DNA of 64,000 nt from Thermococcus thermotolerans (GTDB lineage: Archaea; Methanobacteriota_B; Thermococci; Thermococcales; Thermococcaceae). Positions 9,302-17,895 of this stretch are shown here, piece by piece; positions within the stretch are counted from its first letter, which is position 1, and each line of letters opens with the position of its first letter. Location: contig NZ_CP102602.1 of NCBI RefSeq assembly GCF_024707485.1, positions 1,178,001 to 1,242,000 on the forward strand, given 5' to 3'. A program made the translations under genes and the position numbers. The notes below the pieces were generated by a model. It was given only the letters and a program-made list of their open reading frames with translations, was not told the DNA's origin and ran no database searches.

Positions 9302-9826
9302 ATGGAGCACGTGATAGCGCTCCACCAGGTCTACGCGGAGCTGATATTCCGCGGGCTTAAGACGGTAGAGCTGAGAAAGGCCAGGGCATTCAGTGAGGGG
9401 GACACCGTTTTCCTCTACGTGGCGAGGGGAAACCCCTATGAGCTTCGCGATACCCTCAGAAGGCTCGGTCTCCACGAGGAGCAGACGCTGACTCAGAGGG
9501 GAACGATAGCCGGCGGCTTCGAGGTGGGAGAGGTAATAAAGGCCGACCTCGACACGCTCTGGGAGATGACGAAGGAAACCAGCGGTTTGGCCCTTGTTCA
9601 CGGCGAGAACGGGAAGCGCTGGCTGGGAGAGTACATCAAGGAGCACGGCTACGCCTTCACAATAGAGAGGCCTTTCCTCTTCAAAGAGCCGATGAGCAGG
9701 GAGGAGATGAGGGAGCGCTATGGAGTCCACGTTGAGGGCATAATCCACCTCTCAAGAAAAACCAGAAAGCCATGGGTGAGGGCCCTCATAGAGGATCTCC
9801 TCGCTAGAGATGCAGTATATCTCTAG
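9302..9826 (+). CDS. DUF365/ASCH-like PUA-fold protein
   Basis: This 174-residue soluble protein begins HVIALHQVYAELIFRGLKTV followed by ELRK. That is the pattern of ASCH/PUA-like domains, in which a short N-terminal strand and a conserved ELR/K segment line an RNA- or nucleotide-binding groove. I associate it with the DUF365 family of Thermococcales. The function is unknown; RNA or modified-nucleotide binding is an inference from the fold. The ATG at 9302 follows GGGCGGTGGGA. The stop codon TAG at 9824-9826 overlaps the stop of the convergent gene by four bases (the palindrome CTAG). Confidence 0.78.
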   Translation: MEHVIALHQVYAELIFRGLKTVELRKARAFSEGDTVFLYVARGNPYELRDTLRRLGLHEEQTLTQRGTIAGGFEVGEVIKADLDTLWEMTKETSGLALVHGENGKRWLGEYIKEHGYAFTIERPFLFKEPMSREEMRERYGVHVEGIIHLSRKTRKPWVRALIEDLLARDAVYL

Positions 9827-10449
9827 CCACCCTTTTCTTCGTCCTCTTCCGGCTCAACGAGGACGTATGGGCCGAGACTGAGGCTCTTGATTTCCTCCTG
9901 CGTCAAAAGCCGGCTCTTTACCTTCTCGCCGATGAGGGCGCTGTTGCCGAGGGGATCCATGATCCTCACGGTGAGCGGTTTTTTGCCCTCCTTCACCTCT
10001 TCGATATAATCGAGTATCTCCTCGGCTTTTCTGACGGCCTCCTTATCCCCCTCCTGCTCTCTGAAGTGCTTGGCCATTATGAGGGTCTCACGAACCCTCT
10101 CAAGAACTCCCTCAACGTTGCTGACGAAGCCTTCAGCGGCAGGCCCGGGTTCTATCTTGACCCCTATCTCCTCCAGCTCGATGGTTCCGCTCTTGCTCCT
10201 GACGACGCGGGTGAAGAGGTCTTTTTCCTCCTCAATCTTCACGCTGTAGAGTTTCGGCGGTCTGTCCTCCAGTATCATGACGTCCGCGTTTCTATATCCA
10301 CAACGCTCACAGATTATCGTGCTCTCCATGACCTTCCCGAAGTAGGGGATGTCGTGAACGTACTGGAGGGCCTTGAGAGTACCCTTGCCGCCGCAGATTG
10401 GACAGTTACCCAGCCGGATTTCCTGAATCTCACCTTCCCTCTCGGTCAT
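9823..10449 (-). CDS. ZPR1-type zinc finger protein
   Basis: The 208-residue protein has a zinc ribbon near the N-terminus (NCPICGG at residues 15-21 and IICERCGYR near 46-54), then a beta-helical ZPR1 domain. Eukaryotic ZPR1 has two such units and binds translation factor eEF1A; archaeal members have one. The visible features match a single-unit archaeal ZPR1 protein. The last residues are acidic (EPEEDEEKGG). It lies 65 bases downstream of the sepF gene on the same strand and may be co-transcribed. Its stop overlaps the stop of the convergent gene. Confidence 0.88.
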   Translation of the reverse strand: MTEREGEIQEIRLGNCPICGGKGTLKALQYVHDIPYFGKVMESTIICERCGYRNADVMILEDRPPKLYSVKIEEEKDLFTRVVRSKSGTIELEEIGVKIEPGPAAEGFVSNVEGVLERVRETLIMAKHFREQEGDKEAVRKAEEILDYIEEVKEGKKPLTVRIMDPLGNSALIGEKVKSRLLTQEEIKSLSLGPYVLVEPEEDEEKGG

Positions 10450-10514
10450 CTCTCACCACCGAAGAATAGAGTCAGCCAACCCTTTATAAAATCGGTGGGT
10501 AGAAAAGAAAGGCC

Positions 10515-10910
10515 TCACTTGGCAATCCTTATGTCCGCCGGGACGAGAATCAGCTTTATCTCGTGCTTGCAGATTTTAGCGGCCTGTCCACCGAGGGCAC
10601 TGACCATTCCCTTTATCTGCTCGGCGACCTTCTCAAGAACCTCCGGCTTGACCTCGAGCGGGGTGAGGTCGACCAGAATTATGTTGCCGTTCTGGAGCTC
10701 CTCTGAGATTCTCTCAAGGTCGGCATAGCTGGTAACGACGATCTTCTTGAGGTACCTGACCTGGGGCTTGACTATCTCCTTAGCAAGAACATCCTCCTCA
10801 AGAGGAATGACATCGATGTCACGCCTGGGAGCTACCTCCTTTTTAATCGCCGCGGGCGGCTTCTTCTTGGCCTTTTCGTCCTTCTTTTTGAGGCTGTCAA
10901 ACAATCCCAT
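10515..10910 (-). CDS. sepF: SepF-like cell division protein
   Basis: The 131-residue protein starts MGLFDSLKK, a short amphipathic membrane-targeting helix. A lysine-rich linker follows, then a C-terminal alpha/beta SepF domain (about residues 55-131: VVTSYADLERISEEL, ILVDLTPLE). SepF anchors FtsZ to the membrane in archaea. Archaeal SepF is essential or near-essential where tested, which is family knowledge. A TATA element at 10960-10968 (minus strand) and a GGGGGGAAC before the ATG support the start. Nothing is truncated. Confidence 0.9.
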   Translation of the reverse strand: MGLFDSLKKKDEKAKKKPPAAIKKEVAPRRDIDVIPLEEDVLAKEIVKPQVRYLKKIVVTSYADLERISEELQNGNIILVDLTPLEVKPEVLEKVAEQIKGMVSALGGQAAKICKHEIKLILVPADIRIAK

Positions 10911-10959
10911 AACTGTTCCCCCCAGTTAATCGTAAGGCTGGATTAATTTGGGCATTGGT

Positions 10960-10968
10960 GTTTATATC
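10960..10968 (-). promoter_or_regulatory. TATA box of sepF
   Basis: Read on the minus strand this is gatataaac, about 50 bases before the ATG at 10910. Confidence 0.5.
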
Positions 10969-11055
10969 TCTTTCTGAAAACGTCCAAGATTCTAAATTAT
11001 ATCATACACGAAAGTGCATTAGCAATATTTAACACACAAGAAGTATATAGTAAAA

Positions 11056-11064
11056 TTTATAAAC
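11056..11064 (+). promoter_or_regulatory. TATA box of secreted accessory protein gene
   Basis: The sequence tttataaac lies in an AT-rich leader 30 bases before the ATG at 11094. The ribosome binding site GGTGAT is at 11085-11090. Confidence 0.6.
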
Positions 11065-11093
11065 TTCAACGTAATATTATCAACGGTGATATT

Positions 11094-12011
11094 ATGATAC
11101 AAAAGAAAATATTAGGAATAATTACAATTCTAATAGTGTTGTATAGCACCCATACAGTTGTAGCGACTCCATTTGGGATATTAAGTAAAGAGCTAACACA
11201 AACCGAGCTAGAGGAAATTGGAAAAGTTATTAGCGAATACCGAACATTGATATCAAAGGGAGGGCTTCTTAATGACATTAGGGCACAACTACTTCTTATT
11301 AGACATGGGATTAAAAAAGGCAAAACTAAAGAGTATGTTTACAGTTTTCCACGAATCTCAACGAAGAATGGAGAAGCCCATATTCTTGGTAGAGAAGAAA
11401 TATTCCTTAAACTAGAAGTTACACCATATGCTTCATATTATTCTCCAAATTATGTATTTGTAGAATACCATTGGGAGTGGACAGATTCAATGGGAAGACC
11501 TGCCACTGAAGAATGGGGATGGAGAGGAAGTGAAGACCTTATTTATATCCCATATCCCAAGGGAATGCTCGAGGTAGTTCATGTATCTATAACTACAACA
11601 CTAGGTGTGGGGGATAATGGCGGGGTAAGTTATATAGGAGAAAAAGAAGAAACAACAAGCACTATAATTAATGGTGTTAAAACAACAATGACCACAAAAA
11701 CATATGCAGTAAAGGATGAGATTTTCAAGGGATCCATGACTATAATGTACAAAATACATCCAAACGTAAAAGGAGAGCAACTTGAATTTGGCATGAAATA
11801 TGAACATACATATGGTAATACATTATTCTCATTACTAGACAATCCATGGTACAATTTTGCAGCGGGAGTCATAAGTTTGGGATTAGCACTGCTCGCAGCA
11901 CCAGCAGTTATAACGTACACCGTAACAGCCTATACTCTTTCATCAGCTGCTGAAAGCTTATTAGACGGTTCATGGCCAGCATCTGCTAAAAGTTATAGAT
12001 GGACTCTATAG
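11094..12011 (+). CDS. Secreted protein of unknown function (accessory, AT-rich)
   Basis: The 305-residue protein has a clear signal peptide (IQKKILGIITILIVLYS, cleavage probably near VVATP). A beta-rich middle follows (VFVEYHWEWTD, SEDLIYIPYP, MTIMYKIHPN), and the C-terminus has a long hydrophobic stretch (about residues 257-295). The gene is visibly AT-richer than all core neighbours and uses A/T-ending codons, which suggests recent acquisition. It is followed by a relic hairpin repeat and then a small membrane-protein gene. A weak resemblance in the middle part to the secreted protein at 44426-45286 suggests one family. Function unknown; a secreted antagonist with a membrane immunity partner is a hypothesis. 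Confidence 0.8.
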   Translation: MIQKKILGIITILIVLYSTHTVVATPFGILSKELTQTELEEIGKVISEYRTLISKGGLLNDIRAQLLLIRHGIKKGKTKEYVYSFPRISTKNGEAHILGREEIFLKLEVTPYASYYSPNYVFVEYHWEWTDSMGRPATEEWGWRGSEDLIYIPYPKGMLEVVHVSITTTLGVGDNGGVSYIGEKEETTSTIINGVKTTMTTKTYAVKDEIFKGSMTIMYKIHPNVKGEQLEFGMKYEHTYGNTLFSLLDNPWYNFAAGVISLGLALLAAPAVITYTVTAYTLSSAAESLLDGSWPASAKSYRWTL

Positions 12012-12012
12012 A

Positions 12013-12058
12013 CTGACCTTCTCTCGGCGTGAACGGCGAGGCTTTCAAAAGAAAAATG
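12013..12058 (+). repeat. IS200/IS605-like right-end hairpin relic, copy 1
   Basis: It reads CTGACCTTCTCTCGGCGTGA and then ACGGCGAGGCTTTCAAAAG, starting two bases after the stop of the secreted-protein gene. It shares the CTGACCT start, a central GC-rich stem-loop and the end TTTCAAAAGAAAA with the copies at 18227 and 21824. No transposase gene is attached. Confidence 0.55.
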
Positions 12059-12129
12059 CAACAGAGTAACCACACAGTTTTTGTTTTTTCAACAACTATG
12101 TTATTATTTAGTTAGATAGGGGTGTTAAA

Positions 12130-12537
12130 ATGACTCATACAGACTTGGTATCACTGGAAATCATGAGAAGTGCTGATTTTATTAAACAGGTAATAGCCTA
12201 TGCCCTACTCTGTATTGGCAGGTTTTTCTTTCCGCATCCCGAAATAGAGACCGCCTTCTCAGCTGAGTTCTATGGAGCCGTTGCAGTTTATTTCATACTG
12301 ACACTGGCACTTGTTTTCAGCTACGAGCTCCTTCATGATGCGTTCTCGACAAGGAGAGACGAGTTTTCAATGGCAACCCCCAAAGAAAAATGGGTGATGA
12401 GACTCCTAATTTCAGCATACTTTGCGTTCTTACTGGCCACACCCAATAAAGAAAAGAAGCTGATATTATTAATAGCATGGAGCTTTAGTATTGGGCTAGC
12501 ATACCTCATTTCCAAAGTAAGGCTCAGGAAATTCTAA
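12130..12537 (+). CDS. Small multi-pass membrane protein, candidate partner of the secreted protein
   Basis: The 135-residue protein has about four membrane segments (approximately residues 18-34, 48-66, 90-103 and 108-124) and a basic C-terminus (KVRLRKF). I recognise no family. It starts at ATG 12130 after GGGGTG, 118 bases downstream of the AT-rich secreted-protein gene on the same strand, and is similarly non-core in composition. Gene order resembles that of bacteriocin and immunity pairs, and a comparable pair occurs at 43995-45286. The partnership is an inference from order only. Confidence 0.7.
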   Translation: MTHTDLVSLEIMRSADFIKQVIAYALLCIGRFFFPHPEIETAFSAEFYGAVAVYFILTLALVFSYELLHDAFSTRRDEFSMATPKEKWVMRLLISAYFAFLLATPNKEKKLILLIAWSFSIGLAYLISKVRLRKF

Positions 12538-12564
12538 GAAACAGGAAAAATCAGAGGAAGATGT

Positions 12565-13374
12565 TCACTCGGCCTTAACGGCCTCAAGAACCTTCTCCCT
12601 TATCTCGGCGGCCTTCTTCAGGGCCAAATCTACTGCGTACATGACCTCCTCCAGTTTGAAGCTGCCTCCCTCGCTCTTCTGGACGGAGGAAATCATGCCG
12701 TTCTCGTCGGTGGTTATGGTTATCCTGCCGTCCATGACGCGCTCCTCGTCGAGGTTCGGGTCGGCCAGCAGGTTGCCGCCGATCTTGGCTATGGTCACCG
12801 GAATAGGCACTCTGCTTACCGGAAGCGGCTCGTACTCGTCGAGAACCTGAACCTCGTCCTTCTCCTCGTCGTAGATGACCTTCGGCATCTTCGTGCTCAG
12901 CAGGGCCGCTATGGCGCCAATTCCGCTGGCATCGAGGAGGTTTCCGTCGTAGTCGAGGACGTGGACGTCGATGAAGACAACGCGGACGAGCTTACCGGGG
13001 ACGATGACGAGCTTCTCAAGCTCCACCGCCTGGCTCTCCCTTATGCCCCTGTCCACGACTCTGGCCAGCTCTATGGCGTTCTCGTCCGGCGGACCGGGTT
13101 CAAAGCTCGGGGAAGCGAGCGGCACGAGCTCGACGTTGGTGGTTATAACGCCCTTCTCGGGGAGGTCGGGGAAGGGCTCACCCATATCGACCTTTATGCC
13201 GACGAGAACCTGGGTGTTGCCGAGCCTCACCCACGCCGAACCTTCCGCCTTCTCAATGACGTTGACCCTGACCTCAAGGTCACGGTAGTCTTCAAGACCG
13301 CGGCCATCTATGCGCCTGCCCTCCTTGAGGAGGCTCAGGATGTGGTCGCGCATTATGCTGGCCATCACTTCCAT
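12565..13374 (-). CDS. rrp42: Exosome complex protein Rrp42
   Basis: The 269-residue protein is an RNase PH-fold subunit of the archaeal exosome. The N-terminus carries GRRIDGRGLEDYR and the core has VDMGEPFPDLPEKGV and the D-rich IDVHVLDYDGN. Rrp42 pairs with Rrp41 in the hexameric ring and helps bind RNA, but lacks the phosphate-binding catalytic residues. ATG 13374 was chosen, one base after the rrp41 stop, with GGAGGTGAG ahead of it inside the end of rrp41. It is the last gene of the visible exosome-proteasome operon. No ribosomal protein L37Ae or RpoP gene follows, unlike the usual order. Confidence 0.95.
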   Translation of the reverse strand: MEVMASIMRDHILSLLKEGRRIDGRGLEDYRDLEVRVNVIEKAEGSAWVRLGNTQVLVGIKVDMGEPFPDLPEKGVITTNVELVPLASPSFEPGPPDENAIELARVVDRGIRESQAVELEKLVIVPGKLVRVVFIDVHVLDYDGNLLDASGIGAIAALLSTKMPKVIYDEEKDEVQVLDEYEPLPVSRVPIPVTIAKIGGNLLADPNLDEERVMDGRITITTDENGMISSVQKSEGGSFKLEEVMYAVDLALKKAAEIREKVLEAVKAE

Positions 13375-13375
13375 C

Positions 13376-14125
13376 TCACTCACCTCCACCGACCTCCTCG
13401 GCTATTTTGAGGTACTTGACTTTCAGCGCCTCGCGCTGCTTCTGGTAGACTGCTTTAGCCCCCTTGATGGCGAGCCTCACTGCCTCGATGAACTCCTCCT
13501 TTGTCAGGTAGCCGTCCATCTGGAGGAGCGTTATGTCGTTCTTGAGGGGCATTATGGCCACTGGAACGTCAGCCTCGCCGTAGTTGTCCTCGTCCTTGTT
13601 GAGGTCGAGGACTATCTCGCCCTCTATCTTACCGGCGGCGCAGGCCGCGACCAGGTCTCTCATGGGCACTCCAGCGTCCGCCAGGGCGAGGGAAGCGGCG
13701 GTTATTCCGGCAACGCGCGTTCCGGCATCCGCCTGTAGAACCTCGATGAAGACGTCTATGGCAGTCCTTGGGAACATCTCAAGTAGGAGCGCAGGCTCAA
13801 GGGCGCCCCTTATGACCTTGCTTATCTCCACACTCCTCCTGTCAGGACCGGGCTTCTTCCTCTCCTCGACGCTGAAGGGAGCCATGTTGTACCTCACGCG
13901 GAGTATCGCCCTGTCTGGCCTCTGAAGGTGCTTGGGATGAATCTCCCTCGGTCCGTAAACAGCGGCAAGAACCTTGTTCTTGCCCCACTCAACGTAGGCA
14001 GAACCGTCGGCGTTCTTCAGCACGCCGACCTCCATCTTAATAGGCCTGAGTTCGTACTTCTTTCTCCCGTCTATCCTCTTTCCGTTCTCATCTATGAGCT
14101 TTAAACCCTCTGGCTTGCCCATCAT
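13376..14125 (-). CDS. rrp41: Exosome complex exonuclease Rrp41
   Basis: The 249-residue RNase PH-fold protein is the catalytic subunit that degrades or tails RNA 3' ends with phosphate. Visible are [15 protein letters not shown] at the N-terminus, the RNA-binding arginines in [17 protein letters not shown], and the catalytic region [15 protein letters not shown] and [12 protein letters not shown]. It overlaps rrp4 by four bases at its start and lies next to rrp42, consistent with balanced translation of one complex. Start ATG 14125 (ATG 14122 also possible). Confidence 0.96.
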   Translation of the reverse strand: MMGKPEGLKLIDENGKRIDGRKKYELRPIKMEVGVLKNADGSAYVEWGKNKVLAAVYGPREIHPKHLQRPDRAILRVRYNMAPFSVEERKKPGPDRRSVEISKVIRGALEPALLLEMFPRTAIDVFIEVLQADAGTRVAGITAASLALADAGVPMRDLVAACAAGKIEGEIVLDLNKDEDNYGEADVPVAIMPLKNDITLLQMDGYLTKEEFIEAVRLAIKGAKAVYQKQREALKVKYLKIAEEVGGGE

Positions 14126-14892
14126 TCTCCTTCACCCTCTCCAGCGGTTTGCTCCTCAATCCGGGGTATCTCTTCAACGACTCCCCGTTCCTTGAGCTCC
14201 TGGAGTCTCGTCATGAGAAGTTCCTTGACCCTGTCCGTGAGCCCCTGGGTGTGGCTTTCTCTGTCGACCTTGAGTATGGCCTCGATAGCGAGCCTCTCAA
14301 GCTCCCCCTTTCTGCCACTGACCCAGACCCAGCCGTTCTGGCCGACTATTATCCTCGTGTTTGTCAGCTTCTTGATGAGGTTGATCATCGAACCGCCCTT
14401 GCCGATGAGCCTAGGCACCTTGGAGGGCGTTATCTTGACTATCTGCCCTCCTCTGAGCGGGCCGCCCTTGAAGGGCATACCCTTCGTGGTCAGGTCTATC
14501 TGGTTTATCTCGTTGTACGCCTTTATCCTGGCGTAGATTATGTCACCGATGTCGAAAATCTTCCTCAGGTCGGTCTTCAGTATGTCTATGCGCTCCTCGA
14601 CAGCGTCCTGGACACGCAGGTTGGCCTCGTAGGGTGCCCCTATGTCCACGCTCCAGTTGGAGAACCTGACGTCGGTTATCTTGCCGAGAACGTTGTCACC
14701 AACCTCGGGTATGTACGGGCCCTCAAGGGGTATCACCCGGATGGCGTCTCCCCTGATCTCCACCAGCCCGACGACGGTTGAGTATATCCTGTTGCCTTCC
14801 CTGAACGTCCCTCTTCCGCTCTTAAACGGCCCCTGGGCAAGCAGAGTCCCAGGGACGACAAGTTCCCTACTCTTTACAAAAATCCGTCTCAT
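14122..14892 (-). CDS. rrp4: Exosome complex RNA-binding protein Rrp4
   Basis: The 256-residue cap subunit of the exosome has an N-terminal domain ([14 protein letters not shown]), an S1 domain ([20 protein letters not shown]) and a KH domain with the loop [13 protein letters not shown]. An acidic tail follows ([11 protein letters not shown]). It recruits RNA substrates to the Rrp41-Rrp42 ring. The start overlaps the SDO1 stop by four bases (ATGA-type junction), indicating coupled translation. A typical family member. Confidence 0.95.
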   Translation of the reverse strand: MRRIFVKSRELVVPGTLLAQGPFKSGRGTFREGNRIYSTVVGLVEIRGDAIRVIPLEGPYIPEVGDNVLGKITDVRFSNWSVDIGAPYEANLRVQDAVEERIDILKTDLRKIFDIGDIIYARIKAYNEINQIDLTTKGMPFKGGPLRGGQIVKITPSKVPRLIGKGGSMINLIKKLTNTRIIVGQNGWVWVSGRKGELERLAIEAILKVDRESHTQGLTDRVKELLMTRLQELKERGVVEEIPRIEEQTAGEGEGE

Positions 14893-15599
14893 AGTCCCTT
14901 CCTCTCTATCAGTTTAGTTATCGCATTGCCCTTCGTGAGGGCGTTAAGCTTCTCATAGAACTCCTCCTCGACCCCTCCGGGGATCTCGATGAGGAACATC
15001 CACGAGCCGTCGCTGGCCCACTCTTCGCGCTTTATCGTTCCGAACTTCCTTACCTCACCGTATGCCCTGCCCACGTAGTCGCCCGGTATCTTAACGGCTA
15101 TAACTTTCATCTCAAGCTTTATCGGGAGAAGTGGCCTTATGGCCTTGATAACCCCAGGTACCTGCGCTTCGGCATCCTTGAACAGGTCGATGTGGACTCC
15201 AGCCTCTTCCATTGCCCGGAGGATTCTATCAACGGGGTGAGGATAACCCGTTCTCGGGTCCACGGCGTGTCTGTGAATAATGGTGGCTATGTAGCGCCTC
15301 TTGTCCTCAAGCATCTGTCTCCTCTGCTCAGCGGTGAGCTGAACGTCGCCCTTCCTGAGGATTATCTTCGCCACCTCGTAGGGGTCGCTGGTGCCGAATA
15401 TCTTCTCCATCTCGTGCTCGCTGGCCTTGTCGCCCTTATGGGCGTCCTTGAAAACGTAGGGAGTGGCGAGGATCTCCTCAACGGGGACGTCCTTGCCCTC
15501 CTTGAAGTCCCTGGCCAGGTACGGGTCAACGAGTATCTCAAACGTCTCGCCGTGCGTCTTCAGACGGGCGATGACGGCTTTATCAACGCTTATGGGCAT
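14889..15599 (-). CDS. sdo1: Ribosome assembly factor SBDS/SDO1
   Basis: The 236-residue protein matches the Shwachman-Bodian-Diamond family throughout. The N-terminal FYSH domain runs to about residue 85, a central helical domain contains the hallmark [20 protein letters not shown], and a C-terminal ferredoxin-like domain follows. It helps release aIF6 and finish large-subunit maturation. It sits between psmA and rrp4 in the conserved archaeal exosome superoperon. ATG 15599 lies 11 bases after the psmA stop, and GGTGACGGGCG precedes it. Confidence 0.95.
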   Translation of the reverse strand: MPISVDKAVIARLKTHGETFEILVDPYLARDFKEGKDVPVEEILATPYVFKDAHKGDKASEHEMEKIFGTSDPYEVAKIILRKGDVQLTAEQRRQMLEDKRRYIATIIHRHAVDPRTGYPHPVDRILRAMEEAGVHIDLFKDAEAQVPGVIKAIRPLLPIKLEMKVIAVKIPGDYVGRAYGEVRKFGTIKREEWASDGSWMFLIEIPGGVEEEFYEKLNALTKGNAITKLIERKGL

Positions 15600-15610
15600 C
15601 GCCCGTCACC

Positions 15611-16393
15611 TCAGTAGTTGCTGTCCAGCTCGGAGTAGTCCTCTTCCCTCTCCTCAACTTCCTCTTCCTTGACCTCTTCGAGGATTTCATCGAGGTACCT
15701 GGCAACGTCCTCCTTGCCGAGCTTCTTCCAGCGCTTGTCTTCCATGGTTATGTAGGCGACCTCTATGCTGTCGGGGCTGGGCTCCTCAAGGGTCTTCGCG
15801 AGCGCCATTATGGCCAGCTTTATCGCCCCTTCCATGTCTATGTCGTCGGTGTAGTGTTCCTCAAAGATGGCCATGACGGTGTTCCTTCCGCTGCCTATTG
15901 CCACGGCCTTCCATTCGAAGTAAGCCCCGCTGGGGTCGGTCTCGTAGAGCTCGGGCTCCTCATTGACGCCCGCCATGAGCAGGGCGGCACCGAAGGGCCT
16001 CACACCGCCGTACTGGGTGTGGGCCTGCTTGAGGTCGCAAATCTTCTTCACCAGAACGGTGAGCGGAACGGGTTCGCCGTAGGTCAGGCGGTAAACCTGG
16101 GCCTCAAGCCTGGCCCTGTCAACTAGAACCCTCGCATCGGCTATTATGCCGCTCGGAGCGGCCGCGATGTGGTCATCGATCTGGAAAATCTTCTCGTAGC
16201 TGCTCGGCTCGATGAGCTTGCTGGTTATCCTCTTTTCAACGGCGAGAACGACACCTTCCTTCCACTTGACTCCTACAGCGGTTGCTCCCCTCTTAACGGC
16301 CTCTCTTGCGTAGTTTACCTGGAAGAGCCTTCCGTCAGGGCTGAAAACAGTAATGGCCCTGTCGTAACCTGCCTGCGGTGGTACAAACGCCAT
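15611..16393 (-). CDS. psmA: Proteasome alpha subunit
   Basis: The 260-residue protein has the alpha-subunit N-terminal gate sequence ([20 protein letters not shown]), the [17 protein letters not shown] segment and the Ntn fold without a catalytic threonine. It forms the outer rings of the 20S proteasome and controls substrate entry. A strongly acidic C-terminal extension (about the last 20 residues) is present. It is the first gene of the operon with SDO1 and the exosome. ATG 16393 has GAGGTGATG upstream and a possible TATA element near 16460 on the minus strand. Confidence 0.96.
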   Translation of the reverse strand: MAFVPPQAGYDRAITVFSPDGRLFQVNYAREAVKRGATAVGVKWKEGVVLAVEKRITSKLIEPSSYEKIFQIDDHIAAAPSGIIADARVLVDRARLEAQVYRLTYGEPVPLTVLVKKICDLKQAHTQYGGVRPFGAALLMAGVNEEPELYETDPSGAYFEWKAVAIGSGRNTVMAIFEEHYTDDIDMEGAIKLAIMALAKTLEEPSPDSIEVAYITMEDKRWKKLGKEDVARYLDEILEEVKEEEVEEREEDYSELDSNY

Positions 16394-16471
16394 TTTACAT
16401 CACCTCTAACGTATTATCGTCATATCTCCTACTCTCTGCCCATACTTCTCGGGCGGCATAATTAAGCTTTT

Positions 16472-16693
16472 CTATTCACCCCGCAAGGCGAGCATCGCCA
16501 TCTTTCTGGCTATTCTCCTGGCGAACTCCAGGGGGATGAATGCTATCACAAACAGTATCGCGGCCAGAATCAGGGACGGTTCCCGTCCGAGGGGCTGGAC
16601 TATCATCATTCCAAAGGCTACCAGCAGAAAACCCATGCCAAACGCTAGGAATCTCCTGTATGTTTTGTTCATTGCCTCAAGGGTTTCCTCCAT
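16472..16693 (-). CDS. Small two-helix membrane protein
   Basis: A 73-residue protein with two membrane segments (about residues 14-31 and 37-54) and a basic C-terminus (EFARRIARKMAML). I recognise no family. ATG 16693 was chosen because GGTGGGGAGG precedes it; the frame extends upstream but would cross the divergent promoter of the HIT gene. A T/A-rich element around 16708-16717 lies between the two genes and may serve both. Function unknown. Confidence 0.6.
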   Translation of the reverse strand: MEETLEAMNKTYRRFLAFGMGFLLVAFGMMIVQPLGREPSLILAAILFVIAFIPLEFARRIARKMAMLALRGE

Positions 16694-16748
16694 CCTCCCC
16701 ACCGAGGCCTTTTTATTTCGAACCGGTTTTAAGTCTTTGGTGTTGCCG

Positions 16749-17198
16749 ATGGAATGTCCGTTCTGCAACGCGAAGAGGGAGACAGTTCTTTACGATGACG
16801 GCATCATCAGGATACTCCTTGACTCCTACCCAGCCAGCAGAGGGCACCTGCTTGTCATCCCAAAGCGACACGTGGAGAGCTGGTGGGGACTGAGCAGGAA
16901 GGAGAGGGAGGCCCTGCTGGAGGGAATAGAGCTGGCGATGGAAAAACTGACCCAGACCCTGAAGCCGGACGGGTTCAACGTTGGAATGAACCTTGGAAAG
17001 GCTGCGGGGCAGACCGTTCCCCACATCCACATCCACGTCATCCCGCGCTGGGAAGGGGACTGCGCCCACCCACGAGGCGGCGTCAGAAAGGCTGTCCTCG
17101 ATTTGGAGGACGAGAACCTCAGCATGAGGGGGCGGTGGGAGGGGAACAGGTTGAAGAAGGAAGAGATCGAGAAGCTCAGAGACGTCTTCAAGTTCTGA
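16749..17198 (+). CDS. HIT family nucleotide hydrolase/transferase
   Basis: The 149-residue protein has a zinc-binding Cys pair at the N-terminus (ECPFC) and the histidine triad VPHIHIHVIPRW near residue 93, whose middle His is the nucleophile. HIT proteins hydrolyse nucleoside phosphoramidates or dinucleoside polyphosphates; the precise substrate cannot be read here. ATG 16749 follows GGTGTTG. The 3' end overlaps the convergent mazG-like gene by 11 bases. Confidence 0.93.
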   Translation: MECPFCNAKRETVLYDDGIIRILLDSYPASRGHLLVIPKRHVESWWGLSRKEREALLEGIELAMEKLTQTLKPDGFNVGMNLGKAAGQTVPHIHIHVIPRWEGDCAHPRGGVRKAVLDLEDENLSMRGRWEGNRLKKEEIEKLRDVFKF

Positions 17199-17505
17199 CC
17201 GGATACTTTTCTCCGTTTTTCATGAGCTTCCGTTCAACCGCCTCGTCGAGGTCTATGCCCAGCTCGTGGGAGAGTAGAGCGAGATAGATAATGACATCGG
17301 CTATCTCGTCGGCTATGGCCTCCTTTTTGGCCGGGTCTTTCGCGGCCTCAAGTATCTCGGCGTCATCCTCCCACTGGAAGTGCTCAAGCAGTTCGCCCAG
17401 CTCAACTGCCACAGACACCGCCAGGTTTTTGGGCGTGTGGTACTCAGCCCAGCCCCGTGCATCGCGGAAGGAGACGACCCTTTCCTCAAGCTCTTTGAAG
17501 TCCAT
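17188..17505 (-). CDS. MazG-like nucleotide pyrophosphohydrolase
   Basis: The 105-residue all-helical protein has the metal-binding acidic pattern of the MazG/dUTPase-like superfamily: VELGELLEHFQW, then DEIADVIIYLALL about 30 residues later. Short stand-alone forms cleave (d)NTPs and are thought to clean the nucleotide pool. ATG 17505 lies 9 bases downstream of the 17515-17802 gene, so the two are probably co-transcribed. The tail overlaps the HIT gene's 3' end. Confidence 0.9.
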   Translation of the reverse strand: MDFKELEERVVSFRDARGWAEYHTPKNLAVSVAVELGELLEHFQWEDDAEILEAAKDPAKKEAIADEIADVIIYLALLSHELGIDLDEAVERKLMKNGEKYPVRT

Positions 17506-17514
17506 GGAACCACC

Positions 17515-17802
17515 TCAGTAGGCATGAGGTTCGGCCTTCCTCAGAAGCTCCAGTAGCTTTAGAAACTCCTCAAGCTCCTCCTTGGAGAAGTGCTCTTCGG
17601 CTTCGCTCTCGGGGTCGAGCCCGGCCAGCATCTCCCGGGCCTTCAGGAGGTCATCCAAATCCTCCTGGAGCTCAAGGACTCTCTGGGCAAACTCGTAGCT
17701 CGTGTGCGGACTCTCAAAGACTCTGTTCTGATTGGCAATTATCGCTATCTTCAGGTTCGCGATGGTTTCGTCGACCAGCTCGATAAGCTCCCCAACCTTC
17801 AT
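17515..17802 (-). CDS. Small acidic helical protein, unknown
   Basis: A 95-residue, highly acidic protein (many Glu/Leu, for example KEELEEFLKLLELL), predicted all-helical or coiled coil. I recognise no family. ATG 17802 was selected because GGTGG is just upstream; the same frame also opens with GTG at 17811. It precedes the MazG-like gene by 9 bases, so a regulatory or partner role for that enzyme is possible but unproven. Confidence 0.7.
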   Translation of the reverse strand: MKVGELIELVDETIANLKIAIIANQNRVFESPHTSYEFAQRVLELQEDLDDLLKAREMLAGLDPESEAEEHFSKEELEEFLKLLELLRKAEPHAY

Positions 17803-17895
17803 ATCCACCACGTCATAACCTACGCACCGGGGTATTTAAGCTTCCCCCGAAACCTTTTTACACCGAATGGAACAAAATTTTACACGGTGGCAAGG

